A stretch of 62,475 nt of DNA from Betaproteobacteria bacterium (GTDB lineage Bacteria > Pseudomonadota > Gammaproteobacteria > Burkholderiales > SG8-39): positions 1 through 62,475 of the forward strand of contig JACQTO010000118.1 in NCBI GenBank assembly GCA_016210745.1. Reading direction: 5' to 3'. This document shows, one piece after another, positions 43,995-52,443 of the stretch. The notes beneath the pieces were generated by a model, which saw only the letters and a list, made by a program, of their open reading frames with translations, was not told where the DNA came from and ran no database searches. Position 1 is the stretch's first letter. Every line of letters starts with the position of its first letter. The position numbers were made by a program, and so were the translations under genes.

Positions 43995-44218
43995 GTGTTC
44001 CCCTTGTTGATGAGATTTTCGTAAATATAACTCATGCTCTGTCGCTCAGGGCGCCCCTGTCCCGGCGAACCATGCCTTCCCCCGTGCGTCTCGACTAACT
44101 CGCGGCAGGCTCGTATCATCGGCGCGTGTGAATGGCGTGACTCGCACCGGGTCTCCGGGCGGTCAGGGCCATTGTGCTCGGACAACCTCTTGCGATCGAT
44201 TCGGATAACTGCCCATCG
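43995..44218. promoter_or_regulatory. Divergent LysR / NIPSNAP-TPP control region
   Basis: 224 nt between two divergent start codons. By family habit the LysR protein binds here to control both itself and the operon. The AT-rich patch CGTAAATATAAC at 44021 near the NIPSNAP start is a possible promoter part. No clear T-N11-A pair can be fixed by eye. Confidence 0.5.
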
Positions 44219-45163
44219 ATGGATTCGCTTCAGGGAATCAGAGTTTACTGCGCCGTAGTCGAGGGAGGGAGCTTTGCCGCTGCAGCGGCGAAGCTGAAAC
44301 TCTCGCGAGCGATGGTGAGCAAGCACGTAATGCAACTGGAGGACCGGTTGCAGACGCGGCTGCTCCATCGCACCACGCGAAGCCTGAGTCTTACCGAAGC
44401 AGGCGCCGAGTTCCACGAGCGCGCCTCGCAGATCCTCGCCGATCTCGAGGCCGCCGAACAACTGGCCCGCTCCAGCACCTCGGAGCCTCGCGGGACCCTG
44501 CGCATCAACGCGCCCACCAGCTTCGCCACCGCACACATTGCGACGCACATCGCCGAATTCCTCGCTCTCTATCCCGAGCTGAACGTCGACATTTCGCTCA
44601 GCGACCGTTTCGTCGATCCAATCGAGGAAGGTTACGACCTGACCATCCGCATCACCACTAAACTCCCGGAGTCGACCCTGATCGCGCGCTCGCTGGCACC
44701 GTGCAAGATGGTGGTTTGCGCTTCGCCGGCCTATTTCGCCGCCAACGGGGAGCCGGAGAGTCCCGACGATCTCGCGCAGCACAACTGTCTCAGCTACAGC
44801 ATGTCGGCAATGGAGGACAAATGGGATTTCGTCGGCCCCTACGGCCGGCGCTATGTGGTCACGGTGGCCGGGCGTGTGCGTTCCAACAGCGGAGACCTGC
44901 TGCGCAGTGCGATCGTCGGCGGCTCCGGAGTCATGCTTTTGCCCTCCTTCATCGTCGGCGAGGACCTGAAGGCCGGACGGCTCAAAGCGGTGCTTATGGG
45001 CTACCGGGCCGCCGAGCGGACCATCTATGCGGTTTATCCCAGCCGCAAGCACCTGTCGGCAAAAGTGCGCGCTTTGGTCGAGTTCCTGGAAACCAAGTAC
45101 GGCGCGAAGCCCTACTGGGACGACTGGCTCGATGCCTATAGGCCGGCCGCGGTCAGCTCCTAA
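44219..45163 (+). CDS. LysR-family transcriptional regulator
   Basis: 314 residues. Winged helix-turn-helix at the N-terminus (VVEGGSFAAAAAKLKLSRAMVSKHVMQLEDRLQTRLLHRTTRSL) and an effector domain from about residue 90. Probable regulator of the divergent NIPSNAP-TPP operon. Start ATG 44219 is where family similarity starts. Confidence 0.95.
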   Translation: MDSLQGIRVYCAVVEGGSFAAAAAKLKLSRAMVSKHVMQLEDRLQTRLLHRTTRSLSLTEAGAEFHERASQILADLEAAEQLARSSTSEPRGTLRINAPTSFATAHIATHIAEFLALYPELNVDISLSDRFVDPIEEGYDLTIRITTKLPESTLIARSLAPCKMVVCASPAYFAANGEPESPDDLAQHNCLSYSMSAMEDKWDFVGPYGRRYVVTVAGRVRSNSGDLLRSAIVGGSGVMLLPSFIVGEDLKAGRLKAVLMGYRAAERTIYAVYPSRKHLSAKVRALVEFLETKYGAKPYWDDWLDAYRPAAVSS

Positions 45164-45209
45164 CCCGGCGCCCGGTTTCCGTGCCTGGGGGAGAATGCGC
45201 TAACACCTT

Positions 45210-45245
45210 AAAAAAAAGCCCCAAGAATTCTTGGGGCTTTTTATT
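45210..45245. terminator. Bidirectional rho-independent terminator
   Basis: Palindrome AAAGCCCCAAG/CTTGGGGCTTT flanked by an A-run and a T-run, between the convergent LysR gene and the small secreted peptide gene. Strong on both strands. Confidence 0.93.
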
Positions 45246-45256
45246 GCGCTGCCTGG

Positions 45257-45439
45257 TCAATCGCAGCAAGGCACTCCTTGCGAGCTCCTGTACCACATCG
45301 CATCGTCTTTCGACATGTCGTCTTCCGCATACTGCGTCGCGCGGATGTTGGAGTAATCACTGGGGGCAGCAAAAACAAATCCCGTTTGCCCGGCCAGCGC
45401 CGCACACGACAGCAAGATCACCGCTAATTTACTTTTCAT
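45257..45439 (-). CDS. Small secreted protein with CCD C-terminus
   Basis: 60 residues. Signal peptide MKSKLAVILLSCAALAGQTGFVFA, leaving about 36 residues (APSDYSNIRATQYAEDD...) ending GVPCCD. The start at 45439 follows GGAGAG. Mature peptide is acidic with two adjacent Cys at the end, perhaps a metal or disulfide site. Unknown function. Confidence 0.7.
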   Translation of the reverse strand: MKSKLAVILLSCAALAGQTGFVFAAPSDYSNIRATQYAEDDMSKDDAMWYRSSQGVPCCD

Positions 45440-45693
45440 CGTTTCTCTCCTGGTTAGGGTTAATCGTTCCAGGGTCTTGTACGCCTCCGCAAAGGTGAAC
45501 GGCGCCGCCCTGATATCCCTTAGGCGCTTGTGGATGAGAATCGTTCGTAACAACAAGGAAATTATTTATTTCCTGCCAGTTGAAATACTTGGCCGAGTTT
45601 AGGTGTTTGCGCGCGTTTCGCTTAGCGCCCGTGCCGGCCCGGGCCGGCGTTCGGCCACAGTTCCGCTAGAATGGTGCCTGAAATCAAGCCGCC

Positions 45694-46179
45694 ATGGCCG
45701 ACGACATTCAATCGCTTCGCCATATCCTCGCAACGAGCAGGGTTATTGCATTCGTCGGGCTGTCCGCCGACTGGTACCGTCCCAGCTACTTCGCCGCGAA
45801 GTACATGCTGGAGCACGGCTACACGATCATCCCGGTCAACCCGCGCCACGCGCAAATCCTAGGCCACAAATGCTACCGCTCGCTCAAGGACGTGGCGCAA
45901 GAATGCGCACTCAAGGTCGATATCGTCGACTGCTTCCGCCGCAGCGAAGACATTCCGCCGATCTGCGACGATGCCATCGCCATGGGCGCCAAGGTGCTAT
46001 GGCAGCAGTTGGGCGTGATGAACATGGAGGCGGCACGAAAAGCGGAAGCGGCAGGACTCCGGTCGGTGCTAGACCGCTGCGTCAAAATCGAGCACGCGCG
46101 ATTGTTCGGCGGACTGAACTGGGTCGGCGTGAACACGCGCGTGATTTCGGCCAAGCGGCCGCACTGGCTGCCCTATTGA
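45694..46179 (+). CDS. CoA-binding domain protein (YccU-like)
   Basis: 161 residues. CoA_binding Rossmann fold: VIAFVGLSADWYRPSYFAAKYMLEHGY, IIPVNP and VWQQLG-like LWQQLGVMN. Single-domain relatives of succinyl-CoA synthetase alpha, function unknown. Start ATG follows the expected site; a hairpin repeat copy lies downstream. Confidence 0.9.
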   Translation: MADDIQSLRHILATSRVIAFVGLSADWYRPSYFAAKYMLEHGYTIIPVNPRHAQILGHKCYRSLKDVAQECALKVDIVDCFRRSEDIPPICDDAIAMGAKVLWQQLGVMNMEAARKAEAAGLRSVLDRCVKIEHARLFGGLNWVGVNTRVISAKRPHWLPY

Positions 46180-46261
46180 AGCAACGCGTGCAGCGTGGGG
46201 TCAGCGACACCCGTCTCCAGCCGCTATCCCCAAGCCGGAGGAGCCGGAACCACGGAAGCTG

Positions 46262-46361
46262 GTTTTGCCGTTTATCAATCTCCCCTTTTCGTGCAGTTGC
46301 TTGCAACTGCACGAAAAGGGGAGACGAATTTAGAAACCAAATCTTCGCCAAATTTGCCAAG
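46262..46361. repeat. Long-hairpin dispersed repeat, copy B
   Basis: 22-bp arms at 46279-46300 and 46303-46324, loop TT. Opposite orientation to copy A. Stem differs from copy A by CCCC/GGGG in place of CCTC/GAGG in both arms, a compensatory change. Flanks ATTTGGCGAAG and GATAAACGGC are conserved on the complementary strand. Confidence 0.8.
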
Positions 46362-46407
46362 AGTAAACTTGTAAGTGACTAACGTCCCTTTCGCAGGAAT
46401 CCCCCGT

Positions 46408-47247
46408 ATGACCGAGCTCTACGGCTTTGACGCCTACTCGCCGCGCGAGATCGCCGCCCGCGTCGAGAGCATCGGTGTCGCCAAGGCGCGCTTTCCGCTG
46501 CTCTCGCAAGTGATGCTGGGCATACTGGCCGGGGCCTTCATCGGTCTGGGTTCGCTCTACTTCACCCTGGTGACCAGCGATGCCACGCTCGGGTTTGCCG
46601 CCGCGCGGGTGCTCGGAGGCTTGGTGTTTTCGCTCGGGCTGCTGCTGGTGATCGTCGCCGGCGCCGAGCTCTTCACCGGCAACAATCTGCTTGCGATGGC
46701 CTGGGCCGAGGGCAAGCTCGGCACGGCCGACGTGCTCCGCAATTGGGTCATTGTTTGCCTGGCAAACTTTGCCGGCGCGGCCGGTCTTGCGCTCATCGTG
46801 TTCCTCTCGGGTCACCTCGGCATGAACGGCGGCGCGGTGGCCACCCAGGCAGTGAAGATAGCCGCTGCCAAGGTGTCGCTGTCGGTGATGGAAGCCTTCT
46901 TCCGCGGCGTGCTATGCAACATCCTCGTGTGCATGGCGGTGTGGATGGCTTTTGCCGGTCGCAGCGTAACCGACAAGGCGATCGCCATCGTGTTTCCGAT
47001 CTCGGCCTTCGTCGCCGCGGGTTTCGAGCACAGCGTCGCCAACATGTATTTCCTTCCGCTTGCTCTGCTGCAACAGGCGATCGCGCCGGTTGCAGTGCCC
47101 GGGGCAGAACTCATCGACGTCGCGCACATGCTGCGCAACCTCGGCATCGTGATCGCGGGCAACATCGTGGGCGGCAGCGTGCTGGTGGCCCTGGTATATC
47201 ACGTCATTTACCGCCGCGGCGCCAAGGACGAGCAGGCCAAGTCCTGA
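46408..47247 (+). CDS. Formate/nitrite transporter family channel
   Basis: 279 residues, six helices. FNT signatures GAELFTGNNLLAMAWAEGKL and AFFRGVLCNILVCMAVWMAF, plus FPISAFVAAGFEHSVANMYFLPLAL. Passes formate, nitrite or similar small anions. Start ATG 46408. Confidence 0.94.
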   Translation: MTELYGFDAYSPREIAARVESIGVAKARFPLLSQVMLGILAGAFIGLGSLYFTLVTSDATLGFAAARVLGGLVFSLGLLLVIVAGAELFTGNNLLAMAWAEGKLGTADVLRNWVIVCLANFAGAAGLALIVFLSGHLGMNGGAVATQAVKIAAAKVSLSVMEAFFRGVLCNILVCMAVWMAFAGRSVTDKAIAIVFPISAFVAAGFEHSVANMYFLPLALLQQAIAPVAVPGAELIDVAHMLRNLGIVIAGNIVGGSVLVALVYHVIYRRGAKDEQAKS

Positions 47248-47309
47248 CCTGCAATTTCTGCGAAACGGGTTACAGTTGCCACGGCTTCATCGATTAAAGC
47301 GAAATAAGC

Positions 47310-48632
47310 ATGGCTGACCGAAAGTTCGGCATTGAAACGCTCGCGTTGCACGCGGGCCAGATCCCCGACGCCGCGACCGGCGCGCGAGCCGTGCCGATTT
47401 ACCAGACCACCTCCTACGTGTTCGATTCGGCCGAGCACGCAGCGAGCCTTTTCAACCTGCAGACCTTTGGCAACGTCTACACGCGGCTTTCCAACCCGAC
47501 CACCGCGGTGTTCGAGGAACGCATGGCCGCGCTCGAGAACGGGCGGGCGGCGCTTGCTGCGGCCACCGGCCAGGCCGCCGAGATGACGGCGATCCTGACC
47601 CTGGTCGAATCGGGCGATCACATCGTCTCGGCTTCCACCCTCTACGGCGGCACCTACACGCTGTTGGAAGTAAACCTGCGCAAGCTCGGCATCGACACCA
47701 CTTTTGTCGATCCCGATGACCCGGAGAACTTCCGCCGCGCGATCACGGAAGAGACAAAACTCGTCTACGCCGAGACGCTCGGCAACCCGCTCATCAACAT
47801 CGTCGACATCGAGGCCGTCGCAAGAATCGCGCACGAGGCCGGAATCCCGCTGATGATCGACAACACGGTGGCCTCGCCCTACCTGTGCCGGCCGTTCGAA
47901 TGGGGCGCCGACATCGTCGTGCACTCGGCCACCAAGTACATCGGCGGCCACGGCACCACCATGGGCGGGGTCATCGTCGAGTCGGGCAAGTTTCCCTGGG
48001 GGGACGACAAGGTGCGCGCCAAATTCCCCGGCATGCACGAGCCTTCGCGCGGCTATCACGGCGTGCGCTTCTACGAGACCTTCGGCGACTTCGGCTACAC
48101 CATGCGTGCGCGCATGGAGATCCTGCGCACCTTCGGCCCGGCGATCTCGCCGCTCAATTCCTGGCTGTTGCTGCAAGGGCTCGAGACGCTGCCGGTGCGC
48201 ATGGACCGCCACTGCGCCAACGCGCTCAAGGTCGCGCAGCATCTGGCCTCGCACCCGCGGGTCGCCTGGGTCAACTACCCCGGCCTGCCGGGAGACAAAT
48301 ACTTCGAGCTGGCGAAGAAATACATGCCCAAGGGCGCGAGCGGCCTGCTGAACTTCGGCGTCAAGGGCGGGACTGGCGGGGATGCAAGCAAGAAAGCCGC
48401 CGGCGAAAAATTCATCGAAGCGGCCGCCTTCATGAGCCACTTGGCCAACATCGGCGACGCCAAGACGCTCATCATTCATCCGGCATCGACCACGCACCGG
48501 CAGATGTCAGAAGAAGAACAGAAAAAAGCCGGCGTGACCCCCGACATGATCCGCATGTCGGTGGGCCTGGAGACGATCGACGATATCCTCTGGGACATCG
48601 ACAACGCGCTCGAGGCTTCAGCAGCAGCGTAA
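47310..48632 (+). CDS. metY: O-acetylhomoserine sulfhydrylase (MetY-type)
   Basis: 440 residues. Cys/Met-metabolism PLP enzyme with cofactor Lys209 in VVHSATKYIGGHGT, GNPLINIVDIEA and C-terminal SVGLETIDDILWDIDNAL. Length matches the longer MetY type. Makes homocysteine (or methionine) from O-acetylhomoserine and sulfide. Start ATG 47310. Confidence 0.93.
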   Translation: MADRKFGIETLALHAGQIPDAATGARAVPIYQTTSYVFDSAEHAASLFNLQTFGNVYTRLSNPTTAVFEERMAALENGRAALAAATGQAAEMTAILTLVESGDHIVSASTLYGGTYTLLEVNLRKLGIDTTFVDPDDPENFRRAITEETKLVYAETLGNPLINIVDIEAVARIAHEAGIPLMIDNTVASPYLCRPFEWGADIVVHSATKYIGGHGTTMGGVIVESGKFPWGDDKVRAKFPGMHEPSRGYHGVRFYETFGDFGYTMRARMEILRTFGPAISPLNSWLLLQGLETLPVRMDRHCANALKVAQHLASHPRVAWVNYPGLPGDKYFELAKKYMPKGASGLLNFGVKGGTGGDASKKAAGEKFIEAAAFMSHLANIGDAKTLIIHPASTTHRQMSEEEQKKAGVTPDMIRMSVGLETIDDILWDIDNALEASAAA

Positions 48633-48734
48633 CGGCTCGAACCCGCGGCGAACGGCTGACTTCCTGCTACCATTCGTCCTCCCCGATAACTCAACTCGAC
48701 GCCGCCGGATGACCCCGCGCGTCCCCGAAATGCC

Positions 48735-50342
48735 ATGAACCAGACCGCTTACGATGCACGCCTTGCCTGGGCCAGCCCCTACCCCACGCGACGCCGCCCG
48801 ACCCTGGCGCGCAACGTCGTCTCGACCTCGCAGCCCCTTGCCGCGCAGGCGGGGCTGCGCATGCTGCTTGCCGGCGGCAACGCGGTCGATGCCGCCCTCG
48901 CCGCGGCGATCACGCTCACCGTCGTCGAGCCTATTTCCAACGGTCTGGGCAGCGACGCCTTCGCCATCGTCTGGGACGGCGCTTCGCTGCACGGCCTCAA
49001 CGCCTCGGGGCGCTCGCCCGCGGCCTGGACGCCCGAATATTTCGCCGGGAAGAAGGCGATCCCCGTGCGCGGCTGGAACAGCGTATCGGTGCCCGGCGCC
49101 GTCTCGGCCTGGATGGAGCTCTCGCAGCGCTTGGGCAAGCTGCCGTTCGAGCAACTGTTCGGGCCGGCGGTCGAATACGCGCGCGGCGGTTTTCCGGTAT
49201 CGCCCTTCATCGCCTGGCGCTGGGAACTCCAGACGGCGGAGCTTCGCGAGCAGCCCGGATTCGCGCAGGCGTTCATGCCCGGAGGCCGCGCGGCGCGTGC
49301 AGGCGAAATCTTTCGCCACCCGGAACTGGGGCGCTCGCTCGAGTTGGTCGCAGCCAGCCGCGGCGAAGCCTTCTACCGCGGCGAGCTGGCCGAAAAACTC
49401 GAGGCCCACGCGGCTTCCTGCGGCGGGGCGATGACGCGCGCGGACCTCGCTGCGCACAAGGCCGACTGGGTCGGCACCATCGCGCAGAGCTACCGCGGCT
49501 ATGAAGTGCACGAGATTCCGCCCAACGGCCAGGGCATCGTGTGCCTGATGGCACTGGGCATGCTCTCGCACTTCGACATGGCGAGCCACCCCGTGGATTC
49601 GGCCGACAGTCTGCACTTGCAGATCGAGGCCTTGAAGCTCGCGTTTGCCGATGCGCGCCGCTACGTGGGCGATCCCGCGGCGATGGACGTCGGCTCGTCG
49701 CAACTGCTCGACCCGGATTACCTCAAGCTGCGCGCAAAACGGATCGACATGAAGCGCGCACAAGACTTCGGCCACGGCACGCCCCCCAAGGGCGGCACGG
49801 TCTACCTCACCGCGGCCGACGCAAGCGGCATGATGGTGTCGATGATCCAATCGAACTTCATGGGCTTCGGTTCCGGCGTGGTGGTGCCGGGCACGGGCAT
49901 CAGCCTGCAGAACCGCGGTTCGGGTTTGAACCTTACACCGGGACATCCGAACCAGGTCGGTCCGCGCAAGCGCCCCTACCACACCATCATTCCTGCTTTC
50001 GTCACCCGCCAGGGTAAGCCCGTCATGACCCTGGGCGTCATGGGCGGCACCATGCAGCCGCAGGGCCACATGCAGGTGATGATAAGAATGGCCGACTACG
50101 GCCAGAACGCGCAGGCCGCGCTCGACGGGCCGCGCTTTCGCGTGGTGCAGGGCATGGAAGTCAATTTCGAAAACGAAGTGCCGCAGGCGACGCTGGAAGA
50201 ACTGGCTCGCCGCGGTCACAGCATCGTCGAGTTGCCCGATGACTACATGGACTTCGGCTGCGGCCAGATCGCCTACCGGCTCGAAGACGGTTACGCCGCA
50301 GCCTCCGACGCGCGCCGCGACAGTCTGGCCGTGGGGTTCTGA
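48735..50342 (+). CDS. Gamma-glutamyltransferase-family protein
   Basis: 535 residues. Ntn-hydrolase family with the self-processing Thr355 in PPKGGTVYLTAADASGMMVSMIQSN and GSGVVVPGTGISLQNRG. The N-terminal half NVVSTSQPLAAQAGLRMLLAGGNAVDAALAAA fits. No signal peptide is seen, so it may be a cytoplasmic acylase-like or glutathione-degrading relative. Follows MetY by about 100 nt. Confidence 0.93.
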   Translation: MNQTAYDARLAWASPYPTRRRPTLARNVVSTSQPLAAQAGLRMLLAGGNAVDAALAAAITLTVVEPISNGLGSDAFAIVWDGASLHGLNASGRSPAAWTPEYFAGKKAIPVRGWNSVSVPGAVSAWMELSQRLGKLPFEQLFGPAVEYARGGFPVSPFIAWRWELQTAELREQPGFAQAFMPGGRAARAGEIFRHPELGRSLELVAASRGEAFYRGELAEKLEAHAASCGGAMTRADLAAHKADWVGTIAQSYRGYEVHEIPPNGQGIVCLMALGMLSHFDMASHPVDSADSLHLQIEALKLAFADARRYVGDPAAMDVGSSQLLDPDYLKLRAKRIDMKRAQDFGHGTPPKGGTVYLTAADASGMMVSMIQSNFMGFGSGVVVPGTGISLQNRGSGLNLTPGHPNQVGPRKRPYHTIIPAFVTRQGKPVMTLGVMGGTMQPQGHMQVMIRMADYGQNAQAALDGPRFRVVQGMEVNFENEVPQATLEELARRGHSIVELPDDYMDFGCGQIAYRLEDGYAAASDARRDSLAVGF

Positions 50343-50599
50343 GTCTCCTCGTCAGGAGCCCGCACAAACCTGCTCAGGCGCATCGCGGGCATTGCGCCCG
50401 TGTTGTCAATCTTGTCATGTGGCCGAAAACCCTGTGGATATCTCGACTTGTCGTGATTTCCTTCACACACTAAGGCAAGGTTAGTCTTGCCGCGATCATC
50501 CTTCGTTGCGTAGCATGGTCTATGCTAGGAGCGTGACTAGCAATATCTAACTTCACCGAGCTGCCGAAATATTCGATTGCTGGCCTCCTGGGAGGCACC
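50343..50599. other. Intergenic region, nothing recognised
   Basis: 257 nt between the gamma-glutamyltransferase and a small membrane protein gene. No coding feature or clear terminator is seen. It should hold the promoter of the small gene. Confidence 0.4.
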
Positions 50600-50854
50600 A
50601 TGTCCGAAGATCTCGAGTTCCATTCGATTGATGAGATACGCTATTACATCAAGAAGGAAGTCGAAAGGCAGGTCGCGCTCAATGAAAAGAAGATAGAACG
50701 TTGGCGTGTGGCAAAAAAAGGAATATGGCTTCTGCTGCTGGTCGTCGCCTTCCTTCAATATTATCTTATCAACGTTATTTACCAGACGATAACGCTCCCG
50801 ACCCTAGAGGTGAGCGTACCCGTGCCGAAGCCGCCGCCGAAAACGCAGACTTGA
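50600..50854 (+). CDS. Small single-helix membrane protein
   Basis: 84 residues. N-terminal charged helical segment (SIDEIRYYIKKEVERQVALNEKKIERWRVAKK), one membrane helix (GIWLLLLVVAFLQYYLINVIY), and a Pro-rich tail (PVPKPPPKTQT). Likely inner-membrane with the N-terminus in the cytoplasm. Unknown function; upstream of the PP2C gene by about 100 nt. Confidence 0.65.
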   Translation: MSEDLEFHSIDEIRYYIKKEVERQVALNEKKIERWRVAKKGIWLLLLVVAFLQYYLINVIYQTITLPTLEVSVPVPKPPPKTQT

Positions 50855-50951
50855 GCGCGCTGACGATTGCCGCCAGCCGGCAGGCAAACGCGAAAAGCCT
50901 TCAGGTATATTGCCGGCTCATTCATTGTTTCGAGATTGACTTCGTGCGGAT

Positions 50952-51752
50952 ATGCCGATATCGCTAGATGCCTGCGTAGGGCAAAACATCGGGGACCGCA
51001 GCGAGCAGCAGGATCGCGCCGGACTGTTCCAGCACTCGCGTCAGAAAAGCCTCGTGCTCGCAGCGGTGGCCGACGGGGTCGGTGGTCAGACCGGCGGCGG
51101 ACTTGCCGCCGGACAAGTCGTGGTGACCTTGAAGAACGCCTTCGAGGGCTTCTCGGCGAACGAACAAACGCCGGAGCAGATGCTCAAGGATGCGATCAAT
51201 GAAGCCCACCAGATGATCCGCCAAGGGCGGGTGTTGAACGAGCAGGATCCAAACAGCACCGGCGTGGTCCTTCTGCTGCGTGCTCAGGGCGAAACGATGT
51301 CGGCGACGTGGGCGCACTGCGGCGATTCACGCCTGTACCATTTGCGCGGCAACCGGGTGGTATTCCAGACGCGTGATCACACCTATGTCCAGCAGATGAT
51401 GCAGAAGGGCTACATGACGCCCGAACAAGCGGCAGTGCATCCGCGCAGAAATATGCTCGTGACTTCGCTCGGCGGCGAGGATCCGCCGCTGATCGACATC
51501 GGCTCGGCCAATGACCTACAGGCAGGCGACAATTTTCTGCTATGTTCGGACGGTTTGTACGCGTACTTTGACGAGACCGAGTTGGCCAGCACGGTTGCGG
51601 CCAATTCGGCGCGCCAGGCGTCTGAAAAGCTCATCAATCTGGCACGCGAGCGCGCTGCCGGGAAGGGCGACAATTGCACCGTGGTCATCGTAAAGCTGGA
51701 GGCACCGAAAGCGCCGGCGGGACGTGCGGCACCGCGGCCGCTACCGGGCTAG
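50952..51752 (+). CDS. PP2C-type serine/threonine phosphatase
   Basis: 266 residues. PPM phosphatase motifs: GDRSEQQDRAG, VADGVGG, HCGDSRLYHLRG, LCSDGLYAYF and GDNCTVVIV. Metal-dependent removal of phosphate from Ser/Thr. No partner kinase is next to it. Confidence 0.93.
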   Translation: MPISLDACVGQNIGDRSEQQDRAGLFQHSRQKSLVLAAVADGVGGQTGGGLAAGQVVVTLKNAFEGFSANEQTPEQMLKDAINEAHQMIRQGRVLNEQDPNSTGVVLLLRAQGETMSATWAHCGDSRLYHLRGNRVVFQTRDHTYVQQMMQKGYMTPEQAAVHPRRNMLVTSLGGEDPPLIDIGSANDLQAGDNFLLCSDGLYAYFDETELASTVAANSARQASEKLINLARERAAGKGDNCTVVIVKLEAPKAPAGRAAPRPLPG

Positions 51753-51884
51753 GTACGCGGTGGGTCTCTTAGGCCCTTACACGCTGCGGACCTTATTGCG
51801 ATGTGCCGAATGGAATAGATCGCCGGTAGGCGCGTTTACTCCTCGGTATTACTCAACTGCCTCATCCATTGGGGGAGAAATCGC

Positions 51885-52391
51885 ATGAAAACTGCGGCAG
51901 TACTGCTGGCGATTAGCACGCTGATGGGAATTTCCTGCGCTGCTGTTTCAGCTGACGCAGTGGCGCCCGCGCCAAATGGAATTACTATTCCGGCAGGCTA
52001 TAAGGATTGGCGCACGATCGCGGTATCACACCGCACAGACAACAACACGCTGCGGACAATTTTGGGCAACGACGTTGCAATCAAGGCAGCGCGGGACGGC
52101 AAGACCAATCCCTGGCCCGAAGGTACGATAATGGCTAAGGTCGCATGGAAGGATAAGACGCACGAGGTATGGAAGGCTGCGACCGTGCCGGGCGATTTCA
52201 TCCAGGCCGAGTTCATGATCAAGGATTCGAAGAAGTTCTCGACGACCGGCGGCTGGGGTTTCGCACGCTGGGTCGGCAGGGATCAGAAACCGTACGGCAA
52301 GGATGCGAACTTCGTACAGGAGTGTTTCGGTTGTCACGCGCCGATGAAGAGCAACGACTGGGTGTTCACGCAACCTGTAAGGATGCCTTAA
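51885..52391 (+). CDS. Cytochrome P460-family c-type haem protein
   Basis: 168 residues. Signal peptide to about residue 23, then a P460 fold (GITIPAGYKDWRTIAVSHRTD, NNTLRTILGN, WKDKTHEVWKAAT). The haem site CFGCH is at residues 147-151. Relatives oxidise hydroxylamine or bind NO in a periplasmic location; the Lys-haem cross-link residue cannot be fixed by eye. It stands alone next to the RTX gene, in convergent orientation. Confidence 0.85.
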   Translation: MKTAAVLLAISTLMGISCAAVSADAVAPAPNGITIPAGYKDWRTIAVSHRTDNNTLRTILGNDVAIKAARDGKTNPWPEGTIMAKVAWKDKTHEVWKAATVPGDFIQAEFMIKDSKKFSTTGGWGFARWVGRDQKPYGKDANFVQECFGCHAPMKSNDWVFTQPVRMP

Positions 52392-52443
52392 GGCACCGGG
52401 ATGACGAACGACATCCCCGAAGTCCCAATCGCCGCAGGGTTCG

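Noticed and set aside
48618-50219. 533-residue open frame on the minus strand
   Set aside because: Antisense to the gamma-glutamyltransferase gene, which has catalytic Thr and full family length.
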